Positions 34,513 through 45,735 of a stretch of DNA of 45,735 nucleotides are shown here, one piece after another. Below the pieces are notes generated by a model that ran no database searches, was not told the origin of the DNA, and was given only the letters and a program-made list of their open reading frames with translations. The first letter of the stretch is position 1. Each line of letters opens with the position of its first letter. Origin of the DNA: Biscogniauxia marginata (Eukaryota > Ascomycota > Sordariomycetes > Xylariales > Xylariaceae); NCBI GenBank assembly GCA_022695795.1, contig MU404236.1, positions 1-45,735 of the forward strand. The letters run 5' to 3'. The position numbers and the translations under genes are program-made.

Positions 34513-36284
34513 GCTCGGGCTCGTTTTTTGTTATTATTACTATTACTATTATGTCCATTACTACACACTGAGGTCACGGCGGGCTCCTTTGAAAAGCGGC
34601 GGTATTATTCACTATAAGAGAGAAGAGAAGAGAAGAGAAGAGCTTTGCTGCTTGGTATTACTACGAAAGGGGCCGTCATCTTTCTTCGGCATAATAATGA
34701 TATGAAGGGACTGTTGTCACGCACAAGACGGAACGGGAAACGGATAGGGCGATGGTAGAGGAGATGATAGATAGGAAATGTCCGCCCAACAAAGTCAAGC
34801 CTATCCTACGCACCAATCACCTCTCGGTGACCGGATGGACAAGGAAATACGCTCCGGCTTAATCGTGAGCATGGTATGGGTTTCGCTCTCTGCCTGTAAC
34901 TGACGGGTACCGAGAATGGACGGAGGAACCAAAATTCTCAGGGACCATAGCTTTTCTCTTTCGAGGAGCTAAGGACGCCGCGGCAGGATGATATGTATGT
35001 AGGTATATGCATGTATTTTGACTTTAGGGTAATTGATGGAAGCAGGCAGATAAGACGAGCATATGTGAGTAACGAAACTGGCATTAATAAAGCGTAAAAG
35101 CTTCCCAGGCGTAAGAAGCCTAGTATATCTTGTCTTCGACGTCGTCCACGGAGATAGATTCTCTGAAAAGATCATTGTAGTTGTTGTTCCTTACCTGATA
35201 ATATGGTGGTGATGTTATGCTGAGCCCTTGAATAGGTAGGTACCTAGGTATTCAAGAGGCATCTTCGCCATTGGGGCCGTTTCATAGGTAAAGCTCCCAA
35301 CATTGGGCGAGTCGCACGAAGCAAGAATCACCCAGCGTGATTAGGAAAAAAACAGAATTATATATGACTGGATCATAAAACGCGTTTTCACCTTCTCTTC
35401 TTCCCAATGCCATAGAGATTGTGTTCTGCTGTCATGTGTTGTTAGATATGTATACCCCTCACAGGTAAGATGAATTTCTCGTGCGGAAGTTGAAAAGGTA
35501 ACGAACGTTGTGGAGGAGTATCAAAAAAGATGGGCAGAAAAATAAGTAATAAAAGAAGTTAACTGGGGAATCAAAAGTCTAGGTTGACAAGTTTAGTAGC
35601 GGCTGCCGGCCAGCTGTGCCAACGGTCGATCCTATCTTGCTTTTCGTCGCATCAAATACATCAAATTTGTTACCAGTAGAGGCTACTGTAGGTTATCTTA
35701 GGACTAGCAGCAGAAAACCTACGCTAGTGGTGGGGGTTGGTAGGTTAGGAGGTAACACCACGCGATTGATTGAACCCATCCTCTCTTTCTTATTAGGTAC
35801 CTAAGACAACACATGTCCACTTAATAAAACAAAGCTTGCATTGAACATAAGCAGGGTATGTACCTACCTGGGGTACCTAGGTAAAGTTTCAGCTTCCACT
35901 CATATCTCAGGTTACCTACCTACCTACCTACCTAGCTTTCCGGGGAGGAAACGTAACCACACGACACGACACGACAAAACGAACAACGACCCGCGATACA
36001 CGAAAACCACGACGATAAGGCGCGACTACCTACCTCCTACCAATTACCTTAGCAAATTCAGTGATACGGATCAGATTTTCATGATTACCATCTTTTTTTC
36101 CCTCCCTGATCTCGTTCGAGTGACTCCGCGCAAACCCAATCGAGTCGACTTCTACTTTCTCTTTTTGTTCGACTATAAACAGTACTTATAAAAAGGAAAT
36201 ACCTGTCGCGAGGGGAAAGGGGAGCAACGCAATAAATACATACACACTCCCGGAACACGCCCTTTTGTGGTATATCAGGTCATA
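34513..36284. other. 1.8-kb intergenic stretch
   Basis: No supported gene. It contains (GAGAA)n at 34619-34642, TAGGTACCTAGGTA near 35234-35252, and a TACC/CTAC-repeat tract near 35865-35935 with several tandem CTAC units. The region just left of 36284 is the Got1 promoter. Confidence 0.55.
34619..34642. repeat. (AGAGA)n microsatellite
   Basis: Four to five tandem copies of a GAGAA pentamer. Confidence 0.85.
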
Positions 36285-37143
36285 ATGCCTACGATGTGGT
36301 TATCAGATTCCCAAAGTGAGTGGTGAAGCCCCCCCTAATCCACCCCCCTTTTCTCCCCCTACTTATCATTTTCTCTTCTCCCTCGAAATGCGCCTTGCTG
36401 ACACTGGGGGGAACTTCCTTGTTCCCGTCGCATATAGAGATCGGGGTCGCTTTCTGCTCTGGCGGTAGGTACGCGCCGACGTGATTCAAACCATATACAT
36501 AGGTACCTATGTATACGGCAAGACCTAGAGGAATGGGAAGGCTGACGGGCGAGTATTTCCTTTGCGCTCTCCAGGAGGCTTCTTCCTCATCGGCGGGGTG
36601 ATGCTGTTCTTTGACCGCGCCATGTGAGTTATCCCCCCACCTCCCCCTATTCTCCGGCCGTTCGTCCTAACAAGATATATGTGTCGTATAGGCTTGCAAT
36701 GGGCAACGTACGTTCGACCTATCCTCTATAGCACACCCCTGCCCCTAACCCCCTATCACGTACCACCCTCCCCAACCCACGAATCCACCACGTATTATAA
36801 AAAATAAAATAAAATAAAAGTCGACTTTATACATATATCAAAACAGATCCTCTTCCTGATCGGCCTGACCATCATCATCGGCCCGCAGAAGACGGCGCTC
36901 TTCTTCGCGCGACGCCAGAAGGCGAAAGGCACGGCCGCCTTCTTCGGGGGCCTGCTGCTGATCCTGCTGCGCTGGCCCCTCGTCGGCTTCTGCGTCGAGC
37001 TCTACGGCATCGTTGTCCTCTTCGGCGACTTCCTCGGCACCATCGCCGGCTTCGCCCGCAACCTGCCCGTCATTGGGCCCTACGTCGGCCTCGCCGTCGA
37101 CCGCCTCGGCCTTGGCAGGCGCAACGCCGAGCTCCCCGTCTGA
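36285..37143 (+). CDS. got1: Got1, Golgi-ER vesicle transport membrane protein
   Basis: Five exons (36285-36315, 36438-36464, 36575-36623, 36692-36707, 36847-37143) encode 139 residues. Two are microexons of 27 and 16 nt; phases close at every junction. The joined start reads MPTMWLSDSQKIGVAFCSGGG and continues FFLIGGVMLFFDRAMLAMGN and ILFLIGLTIIIGPQKTALFF, the standard Got1 pattern. Four hydrophobic segments fit the small tetraspanning Got1/Sft2 family. Got1 acts in ER-Golgi vesicle traffic. The C-terminus GRRNAELPV is typical of filamentous-fungal Got1. A poly-T stretch follows the stop codon. Confidence 0.94.
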
Positions 37144-37972
37144 AAAAGAATCTTACTTTATTTTTTTTTATTTTTTTTTTTTTTTGAAGAAGGGGCCTTT
37201 TTCTTTTCTCTTTTTAAAAAAGGCCAAAAGGGGGGAAACCGAAATCAAAGAGAGAAAAAGAGTCATGAACCAACGAAACAGACGAACGAACGAACGACCG
37301 AGCGAAGTGACGAATGGCGATAGGACCGTGTGAAGGATTTAAGCGAATAAGGGGAAGGTGTGATATTTGAGAGAGGGAATGAGCAAAGCCTTCACTTTAC
37401 CATATCACCCGGGGGGACGGTTGGGATGCAATTAGGGGGTAAATGGTATCGGGAAGGGGGTGTATGTGGTAATATATCGCTTGTACATATCACTCAGACC
37501 ATAGACGTGGCTGGAACCAAGGCGTCGAAGCTGTCGGGGAATCAAGATACCCATGGCAAGAAAAAAATAATATAGAGGTGCATCCCACAGAATAGAGGCG
37601 CTATAAGATGTACGCACGCGGTTGGTTGGTTCAGTTCATTTGGAAAAGGCAGTTAAATGTTTTTTGTCTTCCTCTCTTTTATCATTCGCCTATGCAGAAT
37701 CCCAGGGGATCGGGTGTATGATTCTTGAAACGAAACAACCTCGAGGTAATCCATGGTCAAATATCCTCCGGACACTTTAGTACTTCCCCCATTCCTCGCA
37801 CACACTCCTCCAAGTGTAACGATACATCCCTTGCCTGTCGGCTCTAAATTCGGTGGCCGTCCCCGCCATTCCGGCCGATCTATAACAGGACCCCCCCTTC
37901 CCTTCATACGTAGCAGTCTTCTCCCCCCACACAGAAGAGAAAAAGGTCTGCGACTGTAATCCAAACCGACCC
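37144..37972. other. Convergent 3' region between got1 and profilin
   Basis: An 829-bp gap holding both 3' UTRs. It starts with a T-rich tract (37155-37185) and has CGAACGAACGAACGACCGAGCG near 37285-37305. No coding frame is supported. Confidence 0.6.
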
Positions 37973-38842
37973 TTAGTATCCGACCTTGATGAGGTAGTCG
38001 GCGAGCGCTTCGACGGTCTGGGTCGAGTTTCCGGCCTGCACGTTCTCTGGGTAATGGGCGATTATGATGGCCTGCTTTGTCTTGACGATGGAAATGCCCG
38101 TCCGACCCTATTTCCCGGCGGAATACAAGTCAACAAACAACACTGGCACTGTGCTGTCACGCCCGGAACCGGAGGACGTCTGAGCGTGGAAAGGAGGGGC
38201 CGGAGTGGGGAAAAATATGTGGTTGTTCATAAACTCACATGTCGAGCGTAGAGGCTTCGATCCTCAATTCTGGTCACGACGTATCGCTCGCCGGCGACGT
38301 GGACGCCGTCTGCATGGGCCTTATCGACGGCGTCACCGGTTCCGGTCAGGATGGCGACAAGGTTCTTCATCTCGGCGGGTTGGACCTGTTGTGTTTTTGG
38401 GGGTTTCCCCGGAGATCAGCTCAACATATTCCTTCCGTTACCCACGATGCGGTGAAGGGTCGGGAAGATATTGGCGGTGTGGGAGAGAGAGGGTGGGAAA
38501 AGGGGGTAAGATGGCAGATCAATAATAGTTCATACCGTAAAACCGCTCGAGGCGGCCCACACGCTGTCACCGGCGACGCTGATGATAGCGGCCTTGTCGA
38601 CATGGCCGCTGCCAACGAGGCTGTTTGGTGTTGCAAACTTGAAGTCAGCATCTCATGTTTTTTTTCTCCGTCTCGTAGTCGCTTAATTCACGTTGATACG
38701 GTTCAGATGGCGGGCTCGTACCTGGAGTCGACATAAGCTAGGATGAAGTCGAAGAGTTAGCCCGTGCCTTGGCACACAATACGCCCAGAGGTGGGGTGCA
38801 AGACTTGGGGGAGAGGAAGCAGAGTTTACCTTGCCACGACAT
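37973..38842 (-). CDS. Profilin
   Basis: Five exons (38842-38830, 38737-38722, 38620-38536, 38385-38239, 38107-37973) encode 131 residues, the normal fungal profilin length. The joined protein begins [21 protein letters not shown], with the family signature at the N-terminus. It continues with [16 protein letters not shown] and a central [19 protein letters not shown], and ends [13 protein letters not shown], the actin- and polyproline-binding C-terminal helix. Profilin binds actin monomers and formins and promotes filament growth at cortical sites. The first two exons are only 13 and 16 nt. All introns are GT-AG and all phases close. Confidence 0.95.
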
Positions 38843-41800
38843 GGTGTCTCAGTGTAGTTGTAGGAGAATAAGACAAAGAAGAAGCAGCAGAGAGGTGTGG
38901 GAAATGAGAGGGAGACAGAGAGAGGCCTGGGGTGCTGAGAGTTTACTAGGTATAAGATGAAAAGGAGGAAGTTGATGTTTGGGTAACCAAGACGGAGTAG
39001 GATAAAGCTTTCCCGGGTTCGCCAGAGAAAGAAAAGTTGCGCGCGGGTCCTGGAAAATGATGAATGAGGGGCTGTTTTCAAATGGGCGGCCCTAACAATT
39101 TTCTTTGGCCGCTGCCCCGCACCTCCTCAGCTTCAGCAAGAAGAGGAAGTACCTGCTTCGTATACCTTAGGTACACACAGACTCTGTACGTACAATACAA
39201 CAATAGGTAAACACTGACAGCACAGGGAAAGTGGGCAACAGCGGGTTGGTAAAGTGGGATAATGCCTGCTTACATTCATCTCATCAGCAGCATTGAACCT
39301 TAAGCACCTGCCTACGTGTATTATGCTTTCAATCAGGTGCATTAATTGTCTTAGACACACTATAAATTTATTATTAATCTCACATACAAGTATATTATCA
39401 ACGTACTACCTACTTAACCATATCATACATAGGTATATAGCTTATAAGTTCATTTATTACCTGCCTCGTTTATCCCATGTAAACTCTTAATCAATATCAC
39501 CATTTGCATATGCATTTGCACCTGCATATGATAAATAATATGAAATAAATAGATGATCCCTTTAATTTCAATTTATTGAATAAATTTATCGTCACGTCGT
39601 GGACCCCCTTTTTGGCCGTTTTACGTAGCTGACAAAACCCCCCTTGGCTGTGTCGTCATTTGGTATCCAGCGCGAGTGTCTTTATTGGGTGACAATGTTT
39701 ACCGCCGTTGTCTCTACCTTCTACTAACTAGGTAACCTACATCTCGTCTGCACTGGGGCAACGGCTGTTCATGTACACTTGACTAACGTCACTTCAGAAC
39801 ACGTTCAACTGGGGAGCAACGAAGTCTTCTAATTGGTTTCTACATATCCCACGAAACTACGAAACTCCGGTGAATAAGCAACAGGCTTGCCGGCCTGCGG
39901 TTCTTCCCGCGGCAACGACATCAAAATGTCCCCACCCGAACACGTTTCCATTAGGTACGAGTTGATTATAAGTTTAGCTTAGCAATTCATCGTAGAAAGT
40001 CTTTTAAGGTTTCAGCCATGTGTTGAGAATATAGTACCTACCTAGTCTCTCGTGGCACGTGTTCGCGTCAACAACTCGAAATTTACGGTTTTCTCGAGTT
40101 GTTACTTACCGCTTCTTCCAACATTAGGAACCCCGGCGAATTAAGTGGAAGCTTGCATTCTTGAGAAATTAGAACGAACCTCGGCATTCATGCGTATTAG
40201 GTATTCACAGGCACACCCTGTTGGCTTGGGATAGACGTAAGTGTTTAGTCACATAACAGCATCGGGCCTTCTGGAAAACGGGTCGTTGATATCGGGTAGG
40301 CACATGTGTTGAGCCGAGAGATAGATGTGGTTGAAAAGCAGTTATGTTATTGTTCTCTACATTCCTCGTTAACCTCTATTATGGATAAGTTTTGGCCATG
40401 GCTTATTATGTACTTGCTTCGAAGTGACATGCTAGTGTATCTGTTTGTCAAGTTTCTTGTCGAGTTACATGTTTTTTAGTATTGAAAATACAAGGCATTC
40501 AATGTAGTAGCTTGGTGCCAACGGTCGTGAGACTTACATGTAGACGCCACACGCTTGGCACTTGTTTAGACGAATTTAGTTCAACGCACTTGAAACTCCA
40601 TGTAGCTGAACAAGAGACCTATGCTTTCCTAGACGGTTTGAAATTAGAAGCTACAACTCACTAACGAAACTACGAGCAGTTCTCTCTCAGCCCTCTGAAA
40701 ACCGAGATACATGCCCTAACGCGAGAATAAGCTCTGAAAAGTCTCAATTTTGAAGATATCTTATCGTATATTCCCGAGAGTACCTATGAATATTGTTGTC
40801 CATACATGCTGCGCCGTAGGTTGTTAGAAATGTCCAACAAGGACACCCAAAGCTTTATATTTTGCCAGCCCACAGACTAATGCTTGGTATGATTTTGCCT
40901 TTGCAACCTCATGATAAGATTAGGTACAGAATAGACCACCGGCGATCATTCCGATCACTTAGCTGACTTAGTGGCCTGGATCGATATACCTGGGTAGATC
41001 TATGACAGATCGCTCTTAGTGATTAACTAGGTATATTTTGAAGGTGGAACAAACCATCAGGTCTCAAACTACAGACAGAACCAAGATGCAAATCAGTAGT
41101 AAATAACAACAGTGCAGTCTCAAATATACCTATATATTTCATTGGTATAAAAAAGTGTTAACCTACTAGGCTATCGGTATGAGATGCTTACATCTATGCA
41201 CAAATGCGGAGGTTGACAGGGTTAATAATAACGATGACGGTTAACGGTGAAGCAAGTATATATTGCACATTACCAAACGACGGATGCATGTCCCTTTAAG
41301 GCAATGTTTACGAAACTGTCATGATGATATCGGAATCTAGACGGCCGTACTCGATCTCGTAATCTTTGGCTTCTGATATGTATCTTAGGTAGTAGGTAAT
41401 TCCCATGTTACCAATGTATGACACGAAAATCTCCGGCGAATTTACCAGGTTAAGTACCGACGAAGCCGGCCGACGGGATGGGAACGGCTAATCTGGGGGA
41501 CGTTAAAAATGCGACTAAAAGCAGCACGGGCCACTTCCCGGGAAGCTGAAACACCAGGACCCCAGCTTTTCCTGGGATGAGAAGGTGAAACAGTCCACGT
41601 TCCTAATCCGCTTCTCTTATACACCCTCTACACCACGGCAGCAGCCAACTTATCCAGCTTAACTTATTTAGTGCCCGTTCCACCCGGGCCCCGATGATAA
41701 CAGCACATAGTCCGACGAGATATACCTCTGCAGAGCTACTTATGCGTCTGAACTTCGTCCCTCGCCCGAGCCTCCGCCGGTGCTAGCAGATGAAGACGCC

Positions 41801-43216
41801 CTTCTGATTGGAACGCCAGAACACCGGGTCGAGGATCTCCCTTCACCTGCTGATGAGTGCTTTCCTGCTGGCTACGTCCCCCATCCTATGCCCCATCCTA
41901 TGGGAATCAACCGCATATGCAACCGTCTCGAGGGGTGCCTCCTCTCATTTCCCAGCTGCTATTCTCAGCGCGCCTAGCTGCTCCTAGTAAGCAAAGTAAT
42001 ACGATGTCGTGCTATGATGGTGTGCAGCACTGATTCGATTCACGAGTCCGATCCATCATCGATACCGCCTTCAATACGAAATTGGCTCATCTGCAATCTT
42101 GCCATGCTGTCCCTGTCCACCTGGTCTGGTCTCCAAGCTTGGAGAGCAGGGGTCAATTTAAGGATCATGCCCTCAAACGCCCTTTGTCGTGGCAGCAATG
42201 CAACCGACCTTGAGCCAAAAGGTCTTCTCGAACCTTTCCAGATCTGGCCTGCCTCCAACTGTCTCTAACAAAGTCCCGGAAAGTCAGGCGTATCAGCTCT
42301 GCCGGGTCTTTGAGGTCACAGGCGAGCACCTGCTTTTCAACGTCATGCAATACTGGCTTATCCATCAGGATTACCTGTCTTGCGCTCTCTGCAATCTGCA
42401 CAGCTCTGCAATATCGATACGCTAAAAATCGAGACTACTTCGCGATAGCCCTACGGCTTATCCTATTGATCATTCCAAAACACCCCTGGCAAATGTGACC
42501 TAACAAGCAACAAGGCCTGCCCTGGTCACGTCCTAGCCTTATCCCAGTCGCTCATCACCCTTTCCTAATGATGAACCCATTTATCTCAAACAACCACTCG
42601 CGGGAGTTGTCGCCAACGCTTCCTGGCTTTTATCAAGCTAAGTTGGAGTGACAAGTTCACAAGAAAGGTGGTACAAGTAGGTATTGTAGTGCGTGTGAAA
42701 AGCTTACTCTCCCGAACCCGACTGGGGGACAAGCCGTTCTGGTCTTCATCTATCTACCAGGAACATGGCCGGATGGCTTTACGAAGGTTGTATCTTCTCA
42801 CTTAGACTGCGTGCGTTCGTTTTCTTGAGTGTCCTGGGCTGTTAGAGATATCTCCTAGCGCCTGCAATCTAAATCCCCCCTTGTCGTTGATTTTAATCTA
42901 ATAGTCTGGGGCCACACATCGAACTCCCCGAGTGCCTCCAGTCAAGCAAGACCTGGATGCAGGGCTGCAACGCACAATGCACAAATCGGGTATTAGCTGC
43001 TCCAGATCACCAGTAGACGGTACTCATCATCCAGGTAGAAAAGTGTTCGTGACGCACGTCCCCGACGTACCAATTCTTGGGTGACCAGGCCTTGTAACAG
43101 ATCGTTTCCTACGTAGACCGCTTTATAATGGCACCACGTCTCACCCAGTTAGTTCTAGAAGTGCGAATCTATACCTCAACCGTCCTCTATCTGCAACACG
43201 GCCATCTGGATTCAAC
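38843..43216. other. 4.4-kb gene-poor region
   Basis: No confident gene. The left 300 bp is the profilin promoter. The middle (39300-39600 and 40950-41300) is AT-rich with TACCTA motifs. A coding-like segment is at about 41735-41977 (plus), and weak frames occur at 42014-42425. The last 100 bp before 43216 should be the leader of the next gene. Confidence 0.55.
41735..41977 (+). pseudogene. Coding-like fragment of unknown origin
   Basis: An open frame of about 80 codons with coding-like composition (ELRPSPEPPPVLADEDALLI, then GTPEHRVEDLPSPADE), ending at TAG 41975-41977. It has no upstream ATG in frame except an internal one. No family is recognised, and nearby frames at 42014-42425 on either strand do not join to it convincingly. 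It may be the residue of a decayed gene. Confidence 0.2.
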
Positions 43217-45141
43217 ATGTCGGAACGACCAAGCACTTCTGGAGGTCCGAGTAGTAAGAGACTAGCGAAAAATGCCCCCGACTTCGACAAGAGGGTATCC
43301 AGAGATGATTCTTTTCTCGACTTGAGAGTAGGGAGAGGCGCAGGCTTTAGACCATACACGCCTGGCCGAGGACAAACATCTACCCCTGAGGCTAGTTCAC
43401 GATCGTCTCCCTCATCACGAGTTGCCTTCTTCCCAACAGCTACGATACCAACGCCTGAGTCTTTTAATGAAGAGAAATTTGGGCAGATTGGAATGGCGAT
43501 TGGAAGTCCTACACGTCGACCCCAAAAGGGGGGTACATCGACTTCACAAAGCTCGCTTCGACCAAGGCAGACATCAGCTCCGGGCCTCTCACCTGCGTCC
43601 GGGAATAGCAGCGCGGACTCCTTTGACATGCCTGCGCCTAAGAAGCAGCCGGGGAAGTGGAAGTTGCTTGGCTTGTTCGGAAGGAAGCATTCAGATCACT
43701 CTGATTCTGCTGCCTCGACTTCAGAACCAACTGGGTCGAAACGCTCGTACAGGCCAACACACGCGGAACCCTCTGTCACGAGCTTTCAGTCATATCCGGA
43801 GGCCAAAGGAGTAGGAAGGTCTGAGACGATGAAGGAACGCAAGGCATCATCAAGACAAAAACCTGTTGTCCATCGATCTCAAACGATGCCGCAAATAGAA
43901 AGCCCTCAAAGAGAGCAGAGGCCGAGGCCGAGGGATTTGAAGGTCACAGATGACTTCGGAAGAACCCCCACCACCCTGGACGCCGGTCCACGTCTTCGTG
44001 GTCCAATGCTAGACGTTGAAATTCCCGACGTCACCATGGAGAGGTACAGCGTAATGTTTGGCAGTGTCTTGCAGCCACAGCCATCATCTCTACTGGCAAG
44101 GCGGCAAGCTACTCTGCAGAAGTTAAAAAGCATAGACGACGCAGTAGAACAAGAAGAGGTTGGTGACTGGCAATTATTGTTCTGTATAATTATTAACGTA
44201 ACGAATAGGAAGAGAAACACCATATCAAGTCGCGACACAGGGAATCGCAGCCAGCAACAAAGTCACCTGGATTTGCTTTATTTCCTTCTACTCCGTCAAG
44301 CAAACCTCGCAACCTCCAGGCTCCTAGGAGCTCACCGCATTTACGATCGAATACTTCCCCAGCAATGCTTCCATCTCCTTCTAGAGGCACCTTTGACCAT
44401 CAGCCATCTAGCGACGACGTGCCGGTCTTTAATCACCTTAAACACCCTCCTACTCATCATACAAAAAGTAAACTAACCATCGCAACTTTATCGAGAGCGC
44501 GAGAGCAACAAGAAGCAGTTAAAGAACACCAGTTCGGCAATGACCAGTCAACTTTGGTCGACTCGCCATCATCCATAGGTTCGCCGGTGATAGAAGTGGC
44601 GAAAATGGAGGCTCTGCGGCCGAGTGCTCATCACTTGCCACCAGAGCCGAAATGGCAGATGATGAACTCGTCGCAAGTCACAGTGTCAACAGCTATCTCT
44701 GTCTCAAGCGAACGGAAGCGATCTCCTTCGTCGGCGGCCTCATCAGCACCCACACACGTCACGCAAATATCACAGGACATAGAGGAGGCAAGACTAGCAG
44801 AGAACAGTGGCAACGCCAAGATGAACCCGGTCGAGATCTCTATCGCCCGGCAGATCTCCATCTCCCGACAGCAACAAAAGATGCTACAGCCGTTACGGGC
44901 GAGGGCGGCGGCGGCATCCCCGTCGGCAGCATCGTACAGCAGCGGGTCGCGGGGGGCTGTGAGCCCGGCAAACATGAGCCCGATGGTAATGACGAATCCC
45001 CGGATGCCCATCGCCAGCACCGAGCGCATAGCCGAGACCAAGACGCTGACGCCGACGGTCGTGCATCCCGCGGACCCATGGGACCTGCAGCTTGCGCAGA
45101 ACCGGAAGAGCGAGCGAGTCATCCTGGAAGGCTCCTCCTGA
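43217..45141 (+). CDS. Conserved fungal protein of unknown function, disordered, with ERYSVMFGSVL motif
   Basis: Two exons (43217-44158 and 44209-45141) joined over a 50-nt intron encode 624 residues. The donor GTTGGT is weak but phase closes, and skipping it would run into a stop in the first frame. The ATG at 43217 has context TTCAACATGT. The protein is Ser/Pro/Arg-rich and mostly disordered. Two blocks stand out: a basic, hydrophobic patch KKQPGKWKLLGLFGRKHSD (about residues 141-159), which could bind membrane or nucleic acid, and VTMERYSVMFGSVL (about 272-285) followed by LLARRQATLQKLKSIDD, which looks conserved and helical. The C-terminus again has a short ordered part (DPWDLQLAQNRKSERVILEG). 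I do not know its function. Confidence 0.8.
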
Positions 45142-45735
45142 CTTTTATTCGATTAGCTTATTTCACTACACCCACCACGCCCTTTTTCCCCCCTCTCTCT
45201 CCCTTCTCCTCCCATACACTACGACATTCGACCGACCGACCTACTACCTACCTACTTATCTACAAACGTGTTCTACGACGAATATTTCTTCCTCTTCTTC
45301 TTCTTCATCGTCGTCAAATTTTTAGTTCCGCAAGGAGTCGGGTCAGGATGCTCCTTGTTTTTTTTTTGTTGCTGCTATACCACACAGGGGGGAGGGGGGT
45401 AATGGATTAAGGTTTATTGAAAGCTGGAACATGAGGGTAAACGGGAAGGCTGGCTTTGTTTAGGTTACCTATTTATACCACGGTGGTTTCACTATTGCGA
45501 GAAAAAGCAAAAAGCAAAAACAGAGAGTCTGCGACGTTTCACACAACGAATTTCTTTTATTTTTTTTATCCTTTTATATTTCAGATGGGGAGGGGAATGA
45601 TTTGGGGAGTGGGGGGGGGGGGGGGGGTAGGGGGGGAGTTGCGAGAGAGCGTGATATTCAATAAATATATATAAATATTTGTTTATGTTTTTATTGAAGG
45701 GCACGGTAGTTGAAGCGCGACGATATTTTTTATTA
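45142..45735. other. 3' region with homopolymer runs
   Basis: Downstream of the last gene: pyrimidine-rich DNA with CTACCTACCTAC (45240-45260), (TTC)n at 45288-45310, T9 at about 45359-45367, and G17 plus G7 runs at 45611-45636. No coding frame is supported. Confidence 0.7.
45611..45636. repeat. G-run tract (G17-TA-G7)
   Basis: Seventeen consecutive G followed by TA and seven more G. Such runs can fold into G-quadruplexes and are also prone to sequencing length error. Confidence 0.85.

Noticed and set aside
42385..42420. CADCRERK on the minus strand, resembling the first half of a Zn2Cys6 cluster
   Set aside because: The remaining cysteines do not follow in any frame or plausible splice, so it is probably chance.

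Overview
The window is nuclear DNA from a filamentous ascomycete (Pezizomycotina, most likely a Sordariomycete). The evidence is short GT-AG introns with CTRAC-type branch sites, filamentous-fungal proteins such as the KapC-type bZIP factor, and intergenic DNA full of TAGGTA/TACCTA motifs, microsatellites and homopurine or homopyrimidine tracts. I placed ATG starts and introns by hand. Reading-frame phase closes across every exon junction quoted, except at the 3' end of ARP5.

Layout. 1-1.7 kb: an AT-rich 8-bp tandem repeat, an interrupted tRNA-like gene (minus) and a possible 38-residue membrane ORF. 1.7-4.1 kb: an Afg2/Drg1-like AAA ATPase (minus) with a degenerate first ATPase domain. 4.75-6.3 kb: a fungal protein of unknown function, probably mitochondrial (plus). 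7.6-8.6 kb: the Rab GTPase Sec4/SrgA (minus). 9.7-11.8 kb: mitochondrial Nca2 (minus), divergent from Erg25 C4-methylsterol oxidase (plus, 12.7-13.7 kb). 16.75-18.6 kb: pterin-4a-carbinolamine dehydratase (minus) with an 883-nt intron. 18.6-25.5 kb: a long tract with no confident gene. 25.5-27.1 kb: a KapC-like bZIP factor (plus).

29.9-34.5 kb is the tightest cluster: ARP5 (minus), the five-exon microgene DAD4 (minus) and IES6 (plus, divergent from DAD4). Arp5 and Ies6 form one module of the INO80 chromatin remodeller, so their linkage is notable. 36.3-37.1 kb: Got1 (plus), convergent with profilin (minus, 38.0-38.8 kb). 38.9-43.2 kb has only coding-like fragments. 43.2-45.1 kb: a low-complexity fungal protein (plus) with a conserved ERYSVMFGSVL-type motif.

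Most genes are conserved housekeeping genes: secretion (Sec4, Got1), actin (profilin), chromatin and kinetochore (Arp5, Ies6, Dad4), sterol synthesis (Erg25) and mitochondria (Nca2). I found no intact transposon, CRISPR array, rRNA or biosynthetic gene cluster. The most unusual items are the interrupted tRNA-like gene, the AAA ATPase with a lost D1 Walker B, the ARP5-DAD4-IES6 cluster, and the long intron plus alternative presequence start in the dehydratase gene.
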